This document shows, piece by piece, positions 33,218 to 42,824 of a stretch of DNA of 64,000 nt; the stretch's first letter is position 1, and each line of letters starts with the position of its first letter. This stretch comes from an uncultured Bacteroidaceae bacterium (GTDB lineage: Bacteria > Bacteroidota > Bacteroidia > Bacteroidales > Bacteroidaceae). The DNA is taken from assembly GCA_905235525.1 (NCBI GenBank), contig CAJOLW010000002.1:1-64000 (forward strand). Reading direction: 5' to 3'. Position numbers and translations under genes: made by a program. The notes below the pieces were generated by a model, which was not told the origin of the DNA, searched no databases, and worked only from the letters and a program-made list of their open reading frames with translations.

Positions 33218-34348
33218 ATGGTGCTATCTGATTTTGATGATATTCGTCCGTATGCTGAAGGTGAGATGAAGGACGCCTTTGAGAGTATGCTGGCAGACCG
33301 TCAGTTTGACAAGATTCTGCAAGGTTTGATACCTCTTCCCAAAGGCATTCGGAATGGACTGATACGCATGATGTTCATTGGTGTCAAGACACCGCTTGAC
33401 TTTCAAAAGCGATTCATGAAACCACTGGTGTATTATGTTCTGCACAAGGCGACAACTGGGTATAGTTCCTTCTTCCCCAAGTCCTTGGACAGGACGGGCA
33501 ACTACACCTTCATGTCCAACCATCGTGACATTGTGCTTGACTCGGCTTTCCTCGACACCTTCTTGTTGAAGGACGGTTTTTCCACTACCGTAGAGATAGC
33601 CATTGGTAATAACCTGCTCATCTATCCGTGGATTAAGACCTTGGTCAAGATGAACAAGTCGTTTGTGGTCAATCGAGGTTTGACTCCCAAGGAGATGCTT
33701 AAGTCGTCCATCCACATGAGCCAGTACATGCACTTTGCCATTAATGAGAAGAACGAAAACATCTGGATTGCCCAACGTGAAGGACGTGCCAAGGACTCTG
33801 ACGACCGCACACAGGAGTCGGTGCTCAAGATGTTGAACATGGGTGGACCTACCACTGGCAGGACTACAGCCGACATCATCGAGAACCTGCGCCACATGCG
33901 CATCGTACCACTTGCCATCTCTTACGAGTACGACCCCTGCGACTATCTGAAGGCAAAGGAGTTTCAGTGTAAGCGCGACATCCCAGGGTGGAAGAAAGCC
34001 AAACAAGACGACCTCGACAATATGAAAACGGGCATTTGGGGCAAGAAGGGACATGTGCACTATCAGGCAGCAGACTGCATCAATGACTGGCTTGACACCC
34101 TCAATCCAGATACCATTGAGAAGACAGACATCTTCCGCATCGTGGCAGAGCATATAGACCACGAGATACATAAGAACTACCGCATCTACGACATCAACCG
34201 TGATGCCCTTGCTGGCACGACCAATGCCTACATCGAGGAACGCATCAAAATGGTGGATGTGGAGCATCCTGACATACCTTTCCTTCGTGAGAAACTCACG
34301 GCAATGTATGCTAACCCTCTCCGTAATTATGAGAAAGTTGCTGACTAA
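33218..34348 (+). CDS. 1-acylglycerol-3-phosphate acyltransferase-like protein
   Basis: The 376-residue protein carries the PlsC-family HX4D box in FMSNHRDIVLDSAFLD and a substrate-binding motif IAQREGRAKDSDDRTQ resembling the EGTRS block. It is soluble or peripheral, with no clear membrane segment, and longer than typical PlsC at about 250 residues. It probably acylates a lysophospholipid or related acceptor; the exact substrate is unknown. Its end overlaps the next lipoprotein gene by 20 bases. Confidence 0.85.
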   Translation: MVLSDFDDIRPYAEGEMKDAFESMLADRQFDKILQGLIPLPKGIRNGLIRMMFIGVKTPLDFQKRFMKPLVYYVLHKATTGYSSFFPKSLDRTGNYTFMSNHRDIVLDSAFLDTFLLKDGFSTTVEIAIGNNLLIYPWIKTLVKMNKSFVVNRGLTPKEMLKSSIHMSQYMHFAINEKNENIWIAQREGRAKDSDDRTQESVLKMLNMGGPTTGRTTADIIENLRHMRIVPLAISYEYDPCDYLKAKEFQCKRDIPGWKKAKQDDLDNMKTGIWGKKGHVHYQAADCINDWLDTLNPDTIEKTDIFRIVAEHIDHEIHKNYRIYDINRDALAGTTNAYIEERIKMVDVEHPDIPFLREKLTAMYANPLRNYEKVAD

Positions 34349-34970
34349 CATTCTATGCATGGCATTGGTAGCATGTTTGGCGACCTGTTCAGATGGCGAC
34401 GATGATGGGAACGAATATGTTCCTCCCTATGTCACCGATTTATTGGTGGCGACCACTGATGCCAACGGGATGGTGCAGAGTGTCTGTTTAGACGATGGTA
34501 CCATTCATCATGTCGCTTCACAACAGGTGGATTTGGAATGGGAAGACACCCTGCTCCGTTGCATGGCAGTCTATACATACGACGGTGACAAAAACCTCAA
34601 GTTGTCCAGCATCCGCCCCATCTTTTGTTCCAAACCCTATCCTGCCACCTCCATCTATGTGGTTATTGATGGTAAGGCTTATCAAGATGTGTCTCTGTTA
34701 CCGCGTGATCCGATGAAAGTTGTCAGTATGTGGAAGAGCGGGGGGTACATCAATCTACATCTGGGACTGATGACCACCGACAATGGTGTCCATCAGTATG
34801 CTTTCTGCGAAGACAGCGTGGGGCACTATTCTCTTCTGCATCAGCGTCCAGCCAACGATGGCAGTGCCTACACCGAACACGTCTATCTCTCCATGCCCCT
34901 CCCCGAGAAACAAATCCAAGTGACCTTTACTGTCAAGACTTACGAAGGCGATTATACACAGACATTTTAA
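34329..34970 (+). CDS. NigD-like lipoprotein
   Basis: From the ATG at 34329 this is a 213-residue lipoprotein (MRKLLTNILCMALVACLATC, with Cys at the signal end, then SDGDDDGNEY). The beta-rich remainder (TDLLVATTDANGMVQSVCLD; LPEKQIQVTFTVKTYEGDYT) resembles NigD-like proteins of Bacteroidales, which accompany bacteriocin or other surface loci and have no defined function. A longer frame from 34200 exists but lies inside the acyltransferase gene, so the signal peptide decides the start. Confidence 0.65.
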   Translation: MRKLLTNILCMALVACLATCSDGDDDGNEYVPPYVTDLLVATTDANGMVQSVCLDDGTIHHVASQQVDLEWEDTLLRCMAVYTYDGDKNLKLSSIRPIFCSKPYPATSIYVVIDGKAYQDVSLLPRDPMKVVSMWKSGGYINLHLGLMTTDNGVHQYAFCEDSVGHYSLLHQRPANDGSAYTEHVYLSMPLPEKQIQVTFTVKTYEGDYTQTF

Positions 34971-35000
34971 TTTTCCAAATTGTAAATAGTAAATAGAAAG

Positions 35001-35273
35001 ATGACAAGAGCAATTATAACAGTGGTAGGCAAAGACACAGTAGGTATCATCGCCAAGGTTTGTACCTATCTGGCAAACAACCAAATCAATATCCTTGATA
35101 TTTCACAGACTATTGTGCAGGAGTACTTCAACATGATGATGATTGTCGATTTGACCAAGTCTGTCAAAGCCTTCGATGTGTTGAGCGACGAACTCGTCGA
35201 GATTGGCAAGGACACAGGCGTTCAGGTAAAGTGCCAGTTGGAAGACATATTTGATAAAATGCACAGAATTTAA
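35001..35273 (+). CDS. ACT domain protein (UPF0237 family)
   Basis: This 90-residue protein is a single ACT domain ([20 protein letters not shown], then [20 protein letters not shown]). Such proteins bind small ligands, often amino acids, and are commonly encoded directly before a PFL-family (UPF0210/DUF711) gene, as here with a five-base gap. The pair is presumably co-translated and functionally linked, but the reaction is not known. Confidence 0.93.
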   Translation: MTRAIITVVGKDTVGIIAKVCTYLANNQINILDISQTIVQEYFNMMMIVDLTKSVKAFDVLSDELVEIGKDTGVQVKCQLEDIFDKMHRI

Positions 35274-35278
35274 GGAAG

Positions 35279-36643
35279 ATGATCAACTTACAAGAAGTCA
35301 TAGAGACCAACAAGATGATTGAGCAGGAGAATCTTGATGTCCGCACCATCACAATGGGCATCAGTCTGCTTGATTGTTCCGACAAGGACTTGACGGTCAC
35401 GTGTGAAAAGATATACAAGAAGATTACCACCCTTGCTTGCAACCTTGTCCAGACGGGCGAGGATATTGCCAAGGAGTTTGGCATTCCCATTGTCAACAAG
35501 CGCATCAGCATCACCCCCATCTCCTTGGTGGGGAGTGCTTGCTGCCGCACTCCTGGCGATTATGTGCAGATAGCCAAGACTCTCGACCGTGCTGCTAAAG
35601 AGGTGGGTGTCAACTTTCTGGGAGGTTACTCCGCTATTGTGTCGAAAGGCATGACTCGGAGCGACGAACTGCTCATCCGCAGCATCCCTATGGCACTGGC
35701 ATGCACAGAGCGCATCTGCTCCAGTGTCAACGTCGGTTCCACCAAGACAGGTATCAACATGGACGCCGTGCGTCTGATGGGCGACATCATCAAGGACACT
35801 GCCGAGGCAACGAAAGAGAAAGACTCCCTCGGATGTGCCAAACTTGTGGTGCTCTGCAATGCGCCCGACGACAACCCCTTCATGGCTGGTGCTTTCCACG
35901 GCGTGAGCGAAGCCGATGCCATCATCAACGTCGGTGTCAGTGGTCCGGGTGTAGTGAAATATGCATTGGAACAAATTCCCGATGCGAACTTTGAACTGCT
36001 GTGTGAGACCATCAAGCGCACCGCATTCAAGATTACTCGTGTGGGTCAACTCGTGGCGCAAGAGGCAAGTAGCCGTCTTGGTGTACCCTTTGGTATTATC
36101 GACCTGAGTCTTGCACCTACTCCCGCCATCGGTGACTCCGTTGCCGACATTCTCAAGTGCATCGGTGTGGAACATCCTGGTGCTCCAGGCACTACTGCAG
36201 CCCTTGCTCTCCTCAACGACCAAGTGAAGAAGGGTGGGGTGATGGCATCCTCCTATGTGGGCGGACTCTCTGGTGCCTTCATCCCTGTGAGTGAAGACCA
36301 AGGCATGATTGATGCCGTTGAGGCTGGTGCCCTCACCATCGAGAAACTCGAAGCCATGACTTGTGTCTGCTCCGTAGGACTCGACATGATTGCCATTCCT
36401 GGTGATACGCCTGCCACCACCATTGCAGGCATCATTGCTGACGAGAGTGCCATTGGTATGGTCAATCAGAAGACAACCGCTGTGCGCATCATCCCCGTTG
36501 TCGGCAAGACCGTTGGCGACACCGTCGAGTTTGGCGGACTCCTTGGCTATGCCCCCATCATGCCTGTTAACACCTTCTCCAGCCAGCGTTTTGTGGATAG
36601 AGGAGGCCGCATCCCTGCTCCCATCCATAGTTTTAAGAATTAA
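35279..36643 (+). CDS. PFL-family protein (UPF0210/DUF711)
   Basis: The 454-residue protein matches UPF0210, a family structurally related to pyruvate formate-lyase and anaerobic ribonucleotide reductase but without an obvious glycyl-radical end. Typical stretches are [60 protein letters not shown] and [20 protein letters not shown]. It is paired with the preceding ACT protein. The function is uncharacterised. Confidence 0.93.
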   Translation: MINLQEVIETNKMIEQENLDVRTITMGISLLDCSDKDLTVTCEKIYKKITTLACNLVQTGEDIAKEFGIPIVNKRISITPISLVGSACCRTPGDYVQIAKTLDRAAKEVGVNFLGGYSAIVSKGMTRSDELLIRSIPMALACTERICSSVNVGSTKTGINMDAVRLMGDIIKDTAEATKEKDSLGCAKLVVLCNAPDDNPFMAGAFHGVSEADAIINVGVSGPGVVKYALEQIPDANFELLCETIKRTAFKITRVGQLVAQEASSRLGVPFGIIDLSLAPTPAIGDSVADILKCIGVEHPGAPGTTAALALLNDQVKKGGVMASSYVGGLSGAFIPVSEDQGMIDAVEAGALTIEKLEAMTCVCSVGLDMIAIPGDTPATTIAGIIADESAIGMVNQKTTAVRIIPVVGKTVGDTVEFGGLLGYAPIMPVNTFSSQRFVDRGGRIPAPIHSFKN

Positions 36644-36659
36644 CTTACTCATCTGCCGT

Positions 36660-39266
36660 ATGAAGTATTTACTATCTGCCCTTTTTTGCCTGCTTTCCGT
36701 CGTTAGCTATGCCCAACGGAAGCGGAGTCTTGACCAAGGATGGAAATTCCATCGTGGTGCCGCTGTCAATGCTGAAACTCCCGAATTCGATGATTCCAAG
36801 TGGAGAACCCTTACAGTCCCCCATGATTTCAGCATGGAGCCAGTGTTCGACTCACAAGACTATCGTCAGCGCAATTCAGCGTGGTCGGCCGTACAGGTGG
36901 GTCCATTCTCGCGTTTGAGCATTGGTGATTGGGATACTGGGCAGACTATTGGCGGTGAAGGTTGGTACCGCAACACCTTCTCCTTGCCCATACAGGGCAA
37001 CGCCTCGCTCGACACCTACCTGTCTCAAACCAACGTGAACATCCGTTTTGATGGTGTATATAATCAGGCGGAGGTATGGGTGAATGGCGTGAAAGCAGCC
37101 GTCAACGTATATGGTTACATGCCTTTTGTCATCAATCTCAATTCGATACTTGCCGACAAGAGGAATCGCAGGCAAAATGACGAACGTATCATCACTGTTG
37201 TAGTGAAAGCCGTGAATGAAGGGCTGAATTCTCGATGGTATGCAGGTAGTGGTATCTTCCGTCACGTGTGGATGGAAACGACCGATAAGTTGCATCTGAA
37301 TGAATGGGATACCTTTGTGGATGGTTCCGAACTCATCAATAAGGGGAAGGATGCGAATGTGAAAGTCTTTGCCAAAGTCTTTTATGAAGAGAATCGCTCC
37401 GTTGTGGGCACTTTCTGTGTTGACATTTTAGATGCACAGGGCATCATCGTGGGGCATGGCGAACAGAATGTTGAAGTGAGTGGCAATGCAACAAGTGGGG
37501 TGGATGTGGCAGTTGAGATGACTGTTCAGAAACCCGTTCTCTGGTCTTTGGACAATCCCTATCGATACAAAGCAAAAGTCTATCTCTGCAAGTCTGGCGA
37601 AGAAAAAGATGCCATATACATTCCCTTTGGCATCCGTACAATCCATTTCTCTGCCGAAGAGGGCTTCCTGCTCAATGGCAAGCCTCTTAAACTTTACGGT
37701 GGTTGTGTGCATCACGACAACGGACTTTTGGGAGGTGTTGGTATAGACCGTGCTGACGTTCACAAGGTGGAACTGATGAAATCTGCCGGCTACAATGCTG
37801 TGCGATGTAGCCACAACCTGCCCACTGAAGCCTTCCTCCATGCATGTGACAGTCTTGGCATGCTTGTCATTGACGAGGTGTTCGACCAATGGGAAGAGCC
37901 TAAGCGTTCCAATGACTATAGCCAATACTTCAAGCGCGATCACTTGAAAGACATGGCTCTCATGGTGCGCCGTGACCGCAACCACCCCTCTATTATCATG
38001 TGGAGTATCGGCAACGAGATAGCCCAGCGAGCCGATCTTCCTCGTGGAAAGGAAATTGCCCTCGAACTCAACCTTGTGGCGAATCAGAACGACGGCACTC
38101 GTCCCACTACGATGGCTGTTAACTCCTTTTGGGAACGTCAGGGCTACACTTGGGAAAAGAACTCTCCAGATGCTTTTGCCAATGTGGAGATTGCTGGTTA
38201 TAACTACGAGTGGCGTCATTACGAAGCCGACCATGACTCTTTCCCTGATCGTATCATTTATGGTTCTGAATCCTTTCCCAACGAGATGGCACAGAATTGG
38301 AATCTCGTTGAAAAGCATCCTTATATTGTTGGCGACTTTGTTTGGACAGCCATTGACTATGTAGGCGAAGCCGGTTTGGGTCACACTTTCGAACGCTCTG
38401 ACAATCGTTGGATTCAGTTCCTCTCCTGGCCTTGGTTCAACGCTAATTGTGGAGACTTCGACTTGATTGGCGACAAGAAAGCCCCCAGTTACTACCGTGA
38501 TGTCCTTTGGCGTCGTACCCCCATCGCCATGGCTGTGCGTCCTTTAGTGCCTGATGGCGAACGGGAAGATGTGAACGGCTGGGGCTGGACTGCCGAAGAG
38601 AATCATTGGAACTGGCAGGCACAGGCCTATGCAAAAGGGGTATATTTGCCTGTGGAGTTGCGTCCTGAGAACTATCAGACTACCAATGTGGTGGGCAATC
38701 TCCTTCACAATGTCAATGCCCGTCGCTGCGATTCCCTCCGTGTCAACGTTTATAGCCGTGCACCCCGTGTGCAGTTGTTCATTAACGACTCCATCGTGGG
38801 CGAGAAGGACACCGCTCCTGACACTTACACTGCCACCTTCACCGTGGCCTATGAGCCAGGTTCGCTCAAGGCAAAGACAGTGCCCCAAAGCCGGAAGGAG
38901 AAGATGGATTCAGTTGAGTTCGTCACAGCCCTTCAGCCAGCCCGCATTGTGCTCAAGGCAGACCGCACTGCCATCTTCTCCTCCCACAACGACCTCTCTT
39001 ATGTGCAGATTTGCATTGAGGATGAAGAAGGTCACCTCTGTCCCACAGCCGAGTTGCCACTCGACATCAGTGTGGAGGGTGCTGCCACTGTCATTGCGGG
39101 TACAGGACACCCTTATGATATGCATTCCTTCCGTTCTCTAAGTCCCACCACTTTCCGTGGCAAGGCTCTCGCCATCGTCCAGCCTCAAAACAAGGCTGGT
39201 AGCGTCACCCTCACAGTCAAGGCTCAGGGACTTGAACCCGCACAAATCACCATTGACATGAAATGA
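36660..39266 (+). CDS. Secreted GH2 beta-galactosidase-like glycoside hydrolase
   Basis: From the ATG at 36660 it is 868 residues long with signal MKYLLSALFCLLSVVSYAQ. It has the GH2 order: jelly roll (SLDQGWKFHRGAA; VPHDFSMEPVF; GEGWYRNTFSLP), immunoglobulin-like domain, and a TIM barrel with acid/base Glu453 in MWSIGNEIAQR and nucleophile Glu537 in YGSESFPNE, then C-terminal beta domains. It releases beta-linked galactose or a related sugar in the periplasm. A longer open frame upstream overlaps the PFL gene and is not the real N-terminus. Its TGA overlaps an ATG of the following GH27 gene. Confidence 0.93.
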   Translation: MKYLLSALFCLLSVVSYAQRKRSLDQGWKFHRGAAVNAETPEFDDSKWRTLTVPHDFSMEPVFDSQDYRQRNSAWSAVQVGPFSRLSIGDWDTGQTIGGEGWYRNTFSLPIQGNASLDTYLSQTNVNIRFDGVYNQAEVWVNGVKAAVNVYGYMPFVINLNSILADKRNRRQNDERIITVVVKAVNEGLNSRWYAGSGIFRHVWMETTDKLHLNEWDTFVDGSELINKGKDANVKVFAKVFYEENRSVVGTFCVDILDAQGIIVGHGEQNVEVSGNATSGVDVAVEMTVQKPVLWSLDNPYRYKAKVYLCKSGEEKDAIYIPFGIRTIHFSAEEGFLLNGKPLKLYGGCVHHDNGLLGGVGIDRADVHKVELMKSAGYNAVRCSHNLPTEAFLHACDSLGMLVIDEVFDQWEEPKRSNDYSQYFKRDHLKDMALMVRRDRNHPSIIMWSIGNEIAQRADLPRGKEIALELNLVANQNDGTRPTTMAVNSFWERQGYTWEKNSPDAFANVEIAGYNYEWRHYEADHDSFPDRIIYGSESFPNEMAQNWNLVEKHPYIVGDFVWTAIDYVGEAGLGHTFERSDNRWIQFLSWPWFNANCGDFDLIGDKKAPSYYRDVLWRRTPIAMAVRPLVPDGEREDVNGWGWTAEENHWNWQAQAYAKGVYLPVELRPENYQTTNVVGNLLHNVNARRCDSLRVNVYSRAPRVQLFINDSIVGEKDTAPDTYTATFTVAYEPGSLKAKTVPQSRKEKMDSVEFVTALQPARIVLKADRTAIFSSHNDLSYVQICIEDEEGHLCPTAELPLDISVEGAATVIAGTGHPYDMHSFRSLSPTTFRGKALAIVQPQNKAGSVTLTVKAQGLEPAQITIDMK

Positions 39267-39286
39267 AAAACCGATTCCAAAACAAT

Positions 39287-41061
39287 ATGAGAACAAACTT
39301 CAAGATGCTCATTGTACTCGCCTTCTCTCTCAGTGGAGTGAAGGGGTATGCACAAGACAAGCCCACCATGGGCTGGAGTTCGTGGAACACGTTCGCCCTC
39401 AACATCAGTGAAGACATCATCAAGGGGCAGGCCACAGCCATGCGTACGCAGGGACTCCTTAAGGTTGGCTACGACCACATCAACATCGACGACGGTTACT
39501 TTGGAGGGCGCGACCCCGAGACCGGCAAACTCCTTATCCATCCTACCCGTTTCCCCAACGGTCTCAAGCCCGTGGTTGATTACATCCACACACTCAAGAT
39601 GAAGGCTGGCATCTACTCCGATGGTGGCAAGAACACCTGCGGCAACTATCATGGCGGTGACAAGATAGCCGAAGGCGTTGGCTTTTACGGACACGACCAG
39701 CAGGACTGCGACTTTTTCTTCAAGGAACTTGGTTTCGACTTCATCAAGGTCGATTTCTGTGGAGGTGTAGGTTTTCACAATAGCGAAAACCTTTACCTCG
39801 ACGAGCAGGAACGCTACACCGCCATTGCCAAAGCGATTGAAAACACAGGGCGCCCGATGTGCGCATGAACGTGTGCCGTTGGGACTACCCGGGCAACTGG
39901 GTACATGGTGTGGCAGCCTCATGGCGCACTACAGGCGACATCAATGCCTCTTGGAAGTCTGTCAAGAGCATCCTTAACGAGAACCTCTATCTCTCCGCCT
40001 ACTGCTATGACGGACACTACAATGACATGGATATGCTCGAAGTCGGCAAAGGACTCTCCACCGAAGAAGACCGTACTCACTTCGGCATGTGGTGCATTAT
40101 GTCCAGTCCTCTACTCATCGGCTGCGACCTCCGCAACATCAAGCCCGCTGCTAAGTTGTTGCTCAAGAACACCGACCTCATTGCTCTCAACCAAGACGAT
40201 CTTTGTATTCAGGCATACGTTGTGCAGCATGTGGGCGACACCTATGTGCTTGTGAAAGACCTTCAGCAACTTTACGGCAAGACACGCGCCGTTGCACTCT
40301 ACAACCCCTCCGACAAGAAAGTTGACATGAGCATAAAGTTTACCGATCTCGATCTTGATGGTGTTGTCAAAGTGCGCGATCTCTATGAGAACGAAGACCT
40401 CGGTGAGATGACCGACCAAATCTCCGTCACCGTTCCTGCTCATGGCACCCGCATCTACCGCCTTGAAGCAGAGACCCGCTTGGAACGCAACCTTTACGAA
40501 GCCGAAACCGCCTATCTCGGCAAGTATCAGGAAATTGCCAACAATAAGGTAGTTCATTCCGCTGTCTATGAGAGCCACGATGCCTGTTCAGGCAAAGAAT
40601 ACGTGGGATGGCTCGGCGAAGATGCCGAGAACGACCTCCAGTGGCGTCACGTCTATAGCGACAACGGTGGCGACTACCAGATGACCCTCAACTACATGTC
40701 GGGCGACAACCGCAATCTCACCGTTAGCGTCAATGGAAAGGACGTGCAGACCCTCACCTGCAATTCTGGTGGCTACGACAAGGTCGGTTCCAAAACCCTC
40801 ACCGTCACCCTCACTCCAGGTGAGAACCTCATCCGGCTCTACAACAAGTCCTCTTCAGCATCCATGCCCAACATTGACTGCATGACGATCCATCCTGTAG
40901 GAGTCACCGAACGCATTGCAGTAGGCATCCATGCCCCCGTGGCAGTGCCCGCCTCCCGTCAGCATGATGGCAAGTACTATACCCTTGACGGCAAACTTGT
41001 GCGCCACCCCCACAAGGGCAGCATCTACATCCACAACGGAAACAAAGTTCTGATTAAGTGA
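39287..41061 (+). pseudogene. GH27 alpha-galactosidase with frameshift; C-terminal carbohydrate-binding region
   Basis: The first frame has a signal (MRTNFKMLIVLAFSLSGVKG) and GH27 motifs PTMGWSSWNTFALNIS, INIDDGYFGG, GIYSDGG and the nucleophile Asp in FDFIKVDFCGG. It ends at a TGA at 39866-39868, just after NTGRP. The second frame carries on with DVRMNVCRWDYPGNW, the acid/base Asp region GHYNDMDMLEVG, a beta domain, and a CBM35/6-like module (about 40490-40910). A one-base loss near 39850-39860 explains the break. An alternative ATG at 39263 overlaps the GH2 stop. As it stands no single polypeptide contains both catalytic aspartates. Confidence 0.85.
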
Positions 41062-41138
41062 GCGAGGGTGTCAAACTCGTTTGCCCCCTTTGCCGAACGT
41101 GAAGAACTTGCGTGGAGAGAGCGTTCTGATTAAGTGAG
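41047..41138 (+). repeat. 16-bp direct duplication of the GH27 3' end
   Basis: GTTCTGATTAAGTGAG, including the stop codon, occurs at 41047-41062 and again at 41123-41138. The situation mirrors the duplicated 3' end of gdhA. Confidence 0.75.
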
Positions 41139-41172
41139 TGCACAAAGTCTGTAAGAACCCCCTGTGCAATTT

Positions 41173-41373
41173 CCTGACTTCGGCGGTTTTAACATTTCTC
41201 GAAACACACATCATCCAAAATCCCGATAAACAGGGAGTTTTTGAATTTTGAGGGAGGTGATTTAGGTGACGCAGAAAATTTCCGTATTTGAGAGTGCTCC
41301 CGTAGGGGGTACGTGAGTGACAACAGATTTGAGAAACGAATAACTGTTTTGGTGCCGTATCGCCGAAGTCAGG
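41173..41373. repeat. 200-bp segment bounded by 13-bp perfect inverted repeats
   Basis: CCTGACTTCGGCG at 41173-41185 is exactly inverted at 41361-41373. The inner flanks also contain partly complementary TTTCTCGAAA and TTTGAGAAA stretches. It contains no credible gene. It lies in the 474-base gap between the GH27 and BspA-like genes and may be a MITE-like element or RNA gene. Confidence 0.6.
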
Positions 41374-41454
41374 AAAAGAGTTGCATGACAAGACCAAGGG
41401 ACATGAGCAGAGAATCTTCACGTATGAGAGGGGAAAACAGGTGTGGTGGTGAAC

Positions 41455-41488
41455 AACCTTAACCCTAACTTTAACCTTTACAGTTAAC
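41455..41488 (-). repeat. Telomere-like CCCTAA/CTTTAA repeat, copy 3 (inverted)
   Basis: CCTTAACCCTAACTTTAACC is the complement of the TTAGGG-containing strings at 32111 and 33167. Confidence 0.65.
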
Positions 41489-41535
41489 GGGGCATGCGGA
41501 AAAATGGTAGGGAGATTAGAGGTGTCATTAAGGTC

Positions 41536-42546
41536 ATGATAGAATTTAATTCCCTTGAAGGCGTACAAGAATATTTGAGTTCGAGTGGAAACAGAAATAA
41601 GGTAAAGGCTGTTGTGATGGAAGAACTGAAACCTAATGGAAAGGCTCATATAGCACATGTTAGTGTATATAAAGACCGCATTGTATTCGAAGGGTACAAC
41701 TATGTGTATGATGACTATGTTGGAGGGGAGGTGTATTATAAATCAGTCGGAATCGGTTAGGTTTTCTTCGACGGTAGAATATATCGGAACGATGGTTTTC
41801 GACGGATGTGTGAATCTGGTAAGCATAGAGGTGGATGAAGACAATGAGGAGTTTGATTCACGTGACCATTGTGATGCCGTCATCGATTCTAATGACCGGC
41901 TGATGATAGGATGCTATAGAACGACCATCCCCCGTGGTATAGCCACAATCGGACGGGATGCATTCTGGAATTGTGTGCGACTGAAGGAATTTGTCATTCC
42001 TGAAGGAGTCGAAACGATTGAGGCTGGTGCGTTTTATGGTTGCGTCGGCTGAAATCCGTGTCGTTGCCCTCGTCGCTGAAAAATCTTGACGAGGCAGCCA
42101 TCTTTGGAGGATGCGTGTCGCTGGATTCCATTTTCATTCCAGTAGGGGTGACGAACGTGCAGTCAGGCATCTTTCAGGGATGCACAGCCCTGGAGCACAT
42201 CGCGGTTGACCCAGAAAACAAGGTGTGCGATTCCCGTGAGAACTGCAATGCCATAGTGGAGACGGCAAGCAACACTCTGGTGGCAGGGTGCAGGAATACT
42301 ATCATAGTGGATAGTGTCAATAGAATTGGAGAACTCGCCTTTAGTGGCATGACCTTGAAAGAGATCAGAATCCCGGCAAGCGTCATCTCCATCGACTCCA
42401 CTGCATTTATGCGTTGCAAGTCCTTCTCATCCATTTCCGTGGATGAGAGGAACACCATGTACAATTCCCGTGGCAACTGCAATGCCATCATCGAGACGGC
42501 ATCCAACACATTGATCAATGAACAAATAAAAAACAGAGGATTTTGA
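41536..42546 (+). pseudogene. BspA-like leucine-rich-repeat protein, fragmented by frameshifts
   Basis: Three successive frames carry parts of one LRR_5/BspA-type protein: MIEFNSLEGVQEYLSSSG onward to 41760; then SSTVEYIGTMVFDGCVNLVS and IPEGVETIEAGAFYGC to about 42052; then RLKSVSLPSSLKNLDEAAIF and SLDSIFIPVGVTNVQSGIFQ to 42546. A larger repeat, S-x-VDEDN-x-x-xDSR-x-x-CDAVI (in variants), occurs at least three times. BspA-like proteins are surface adhesins in oral and gut Bacteroidetes. No signal peptide is visible and the 3' end is cut within a repeat, so it is a decayed gene. Confidence 0.75.
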
Positions 42547-42824
42547 AGACAGATGCTGGAAAACACCAATGCCCTATCGATTCCTTGCCTCGTGGATGAG
42601 CGTGGTGTGCTACCTGTCGCCAATCTATTTGTTCACCGATGTGCACCTGCTGCCGAAATGGTTTCGGTGCATTCACCATGCAGTACACGTCGCCATCACC
42701 GCGTCGCTGGTGAAAGATTGCAGATTTTTGCGAAAAAATGCATTGTTTTTCACTCAAACACGAAACGGTAAAACGGATTGGAAAGTTCTTTCTTCTCCCA
42801 TTTCCTCTGTCACAAGGTTTTGTT

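Noticed and set aside
33224-34360. Minus-strand 378-codon open frame
   Set aside because: It is antisense to the acyltransferase gene; the HX4D motif is on the plus strand.
35288-36652. Minus-strand 454-codon open frame
   Set aside because: It mirrors the PFL-family gene and lacks any recognisable protein pattern.
41071-41658. Minus-strand 195-codon open frame in a gene-poor gap
   Set aside because: The composition is erratic, it crosses the telomere-like repeat and the inverted-repeat element, and no fold or signal is visible.
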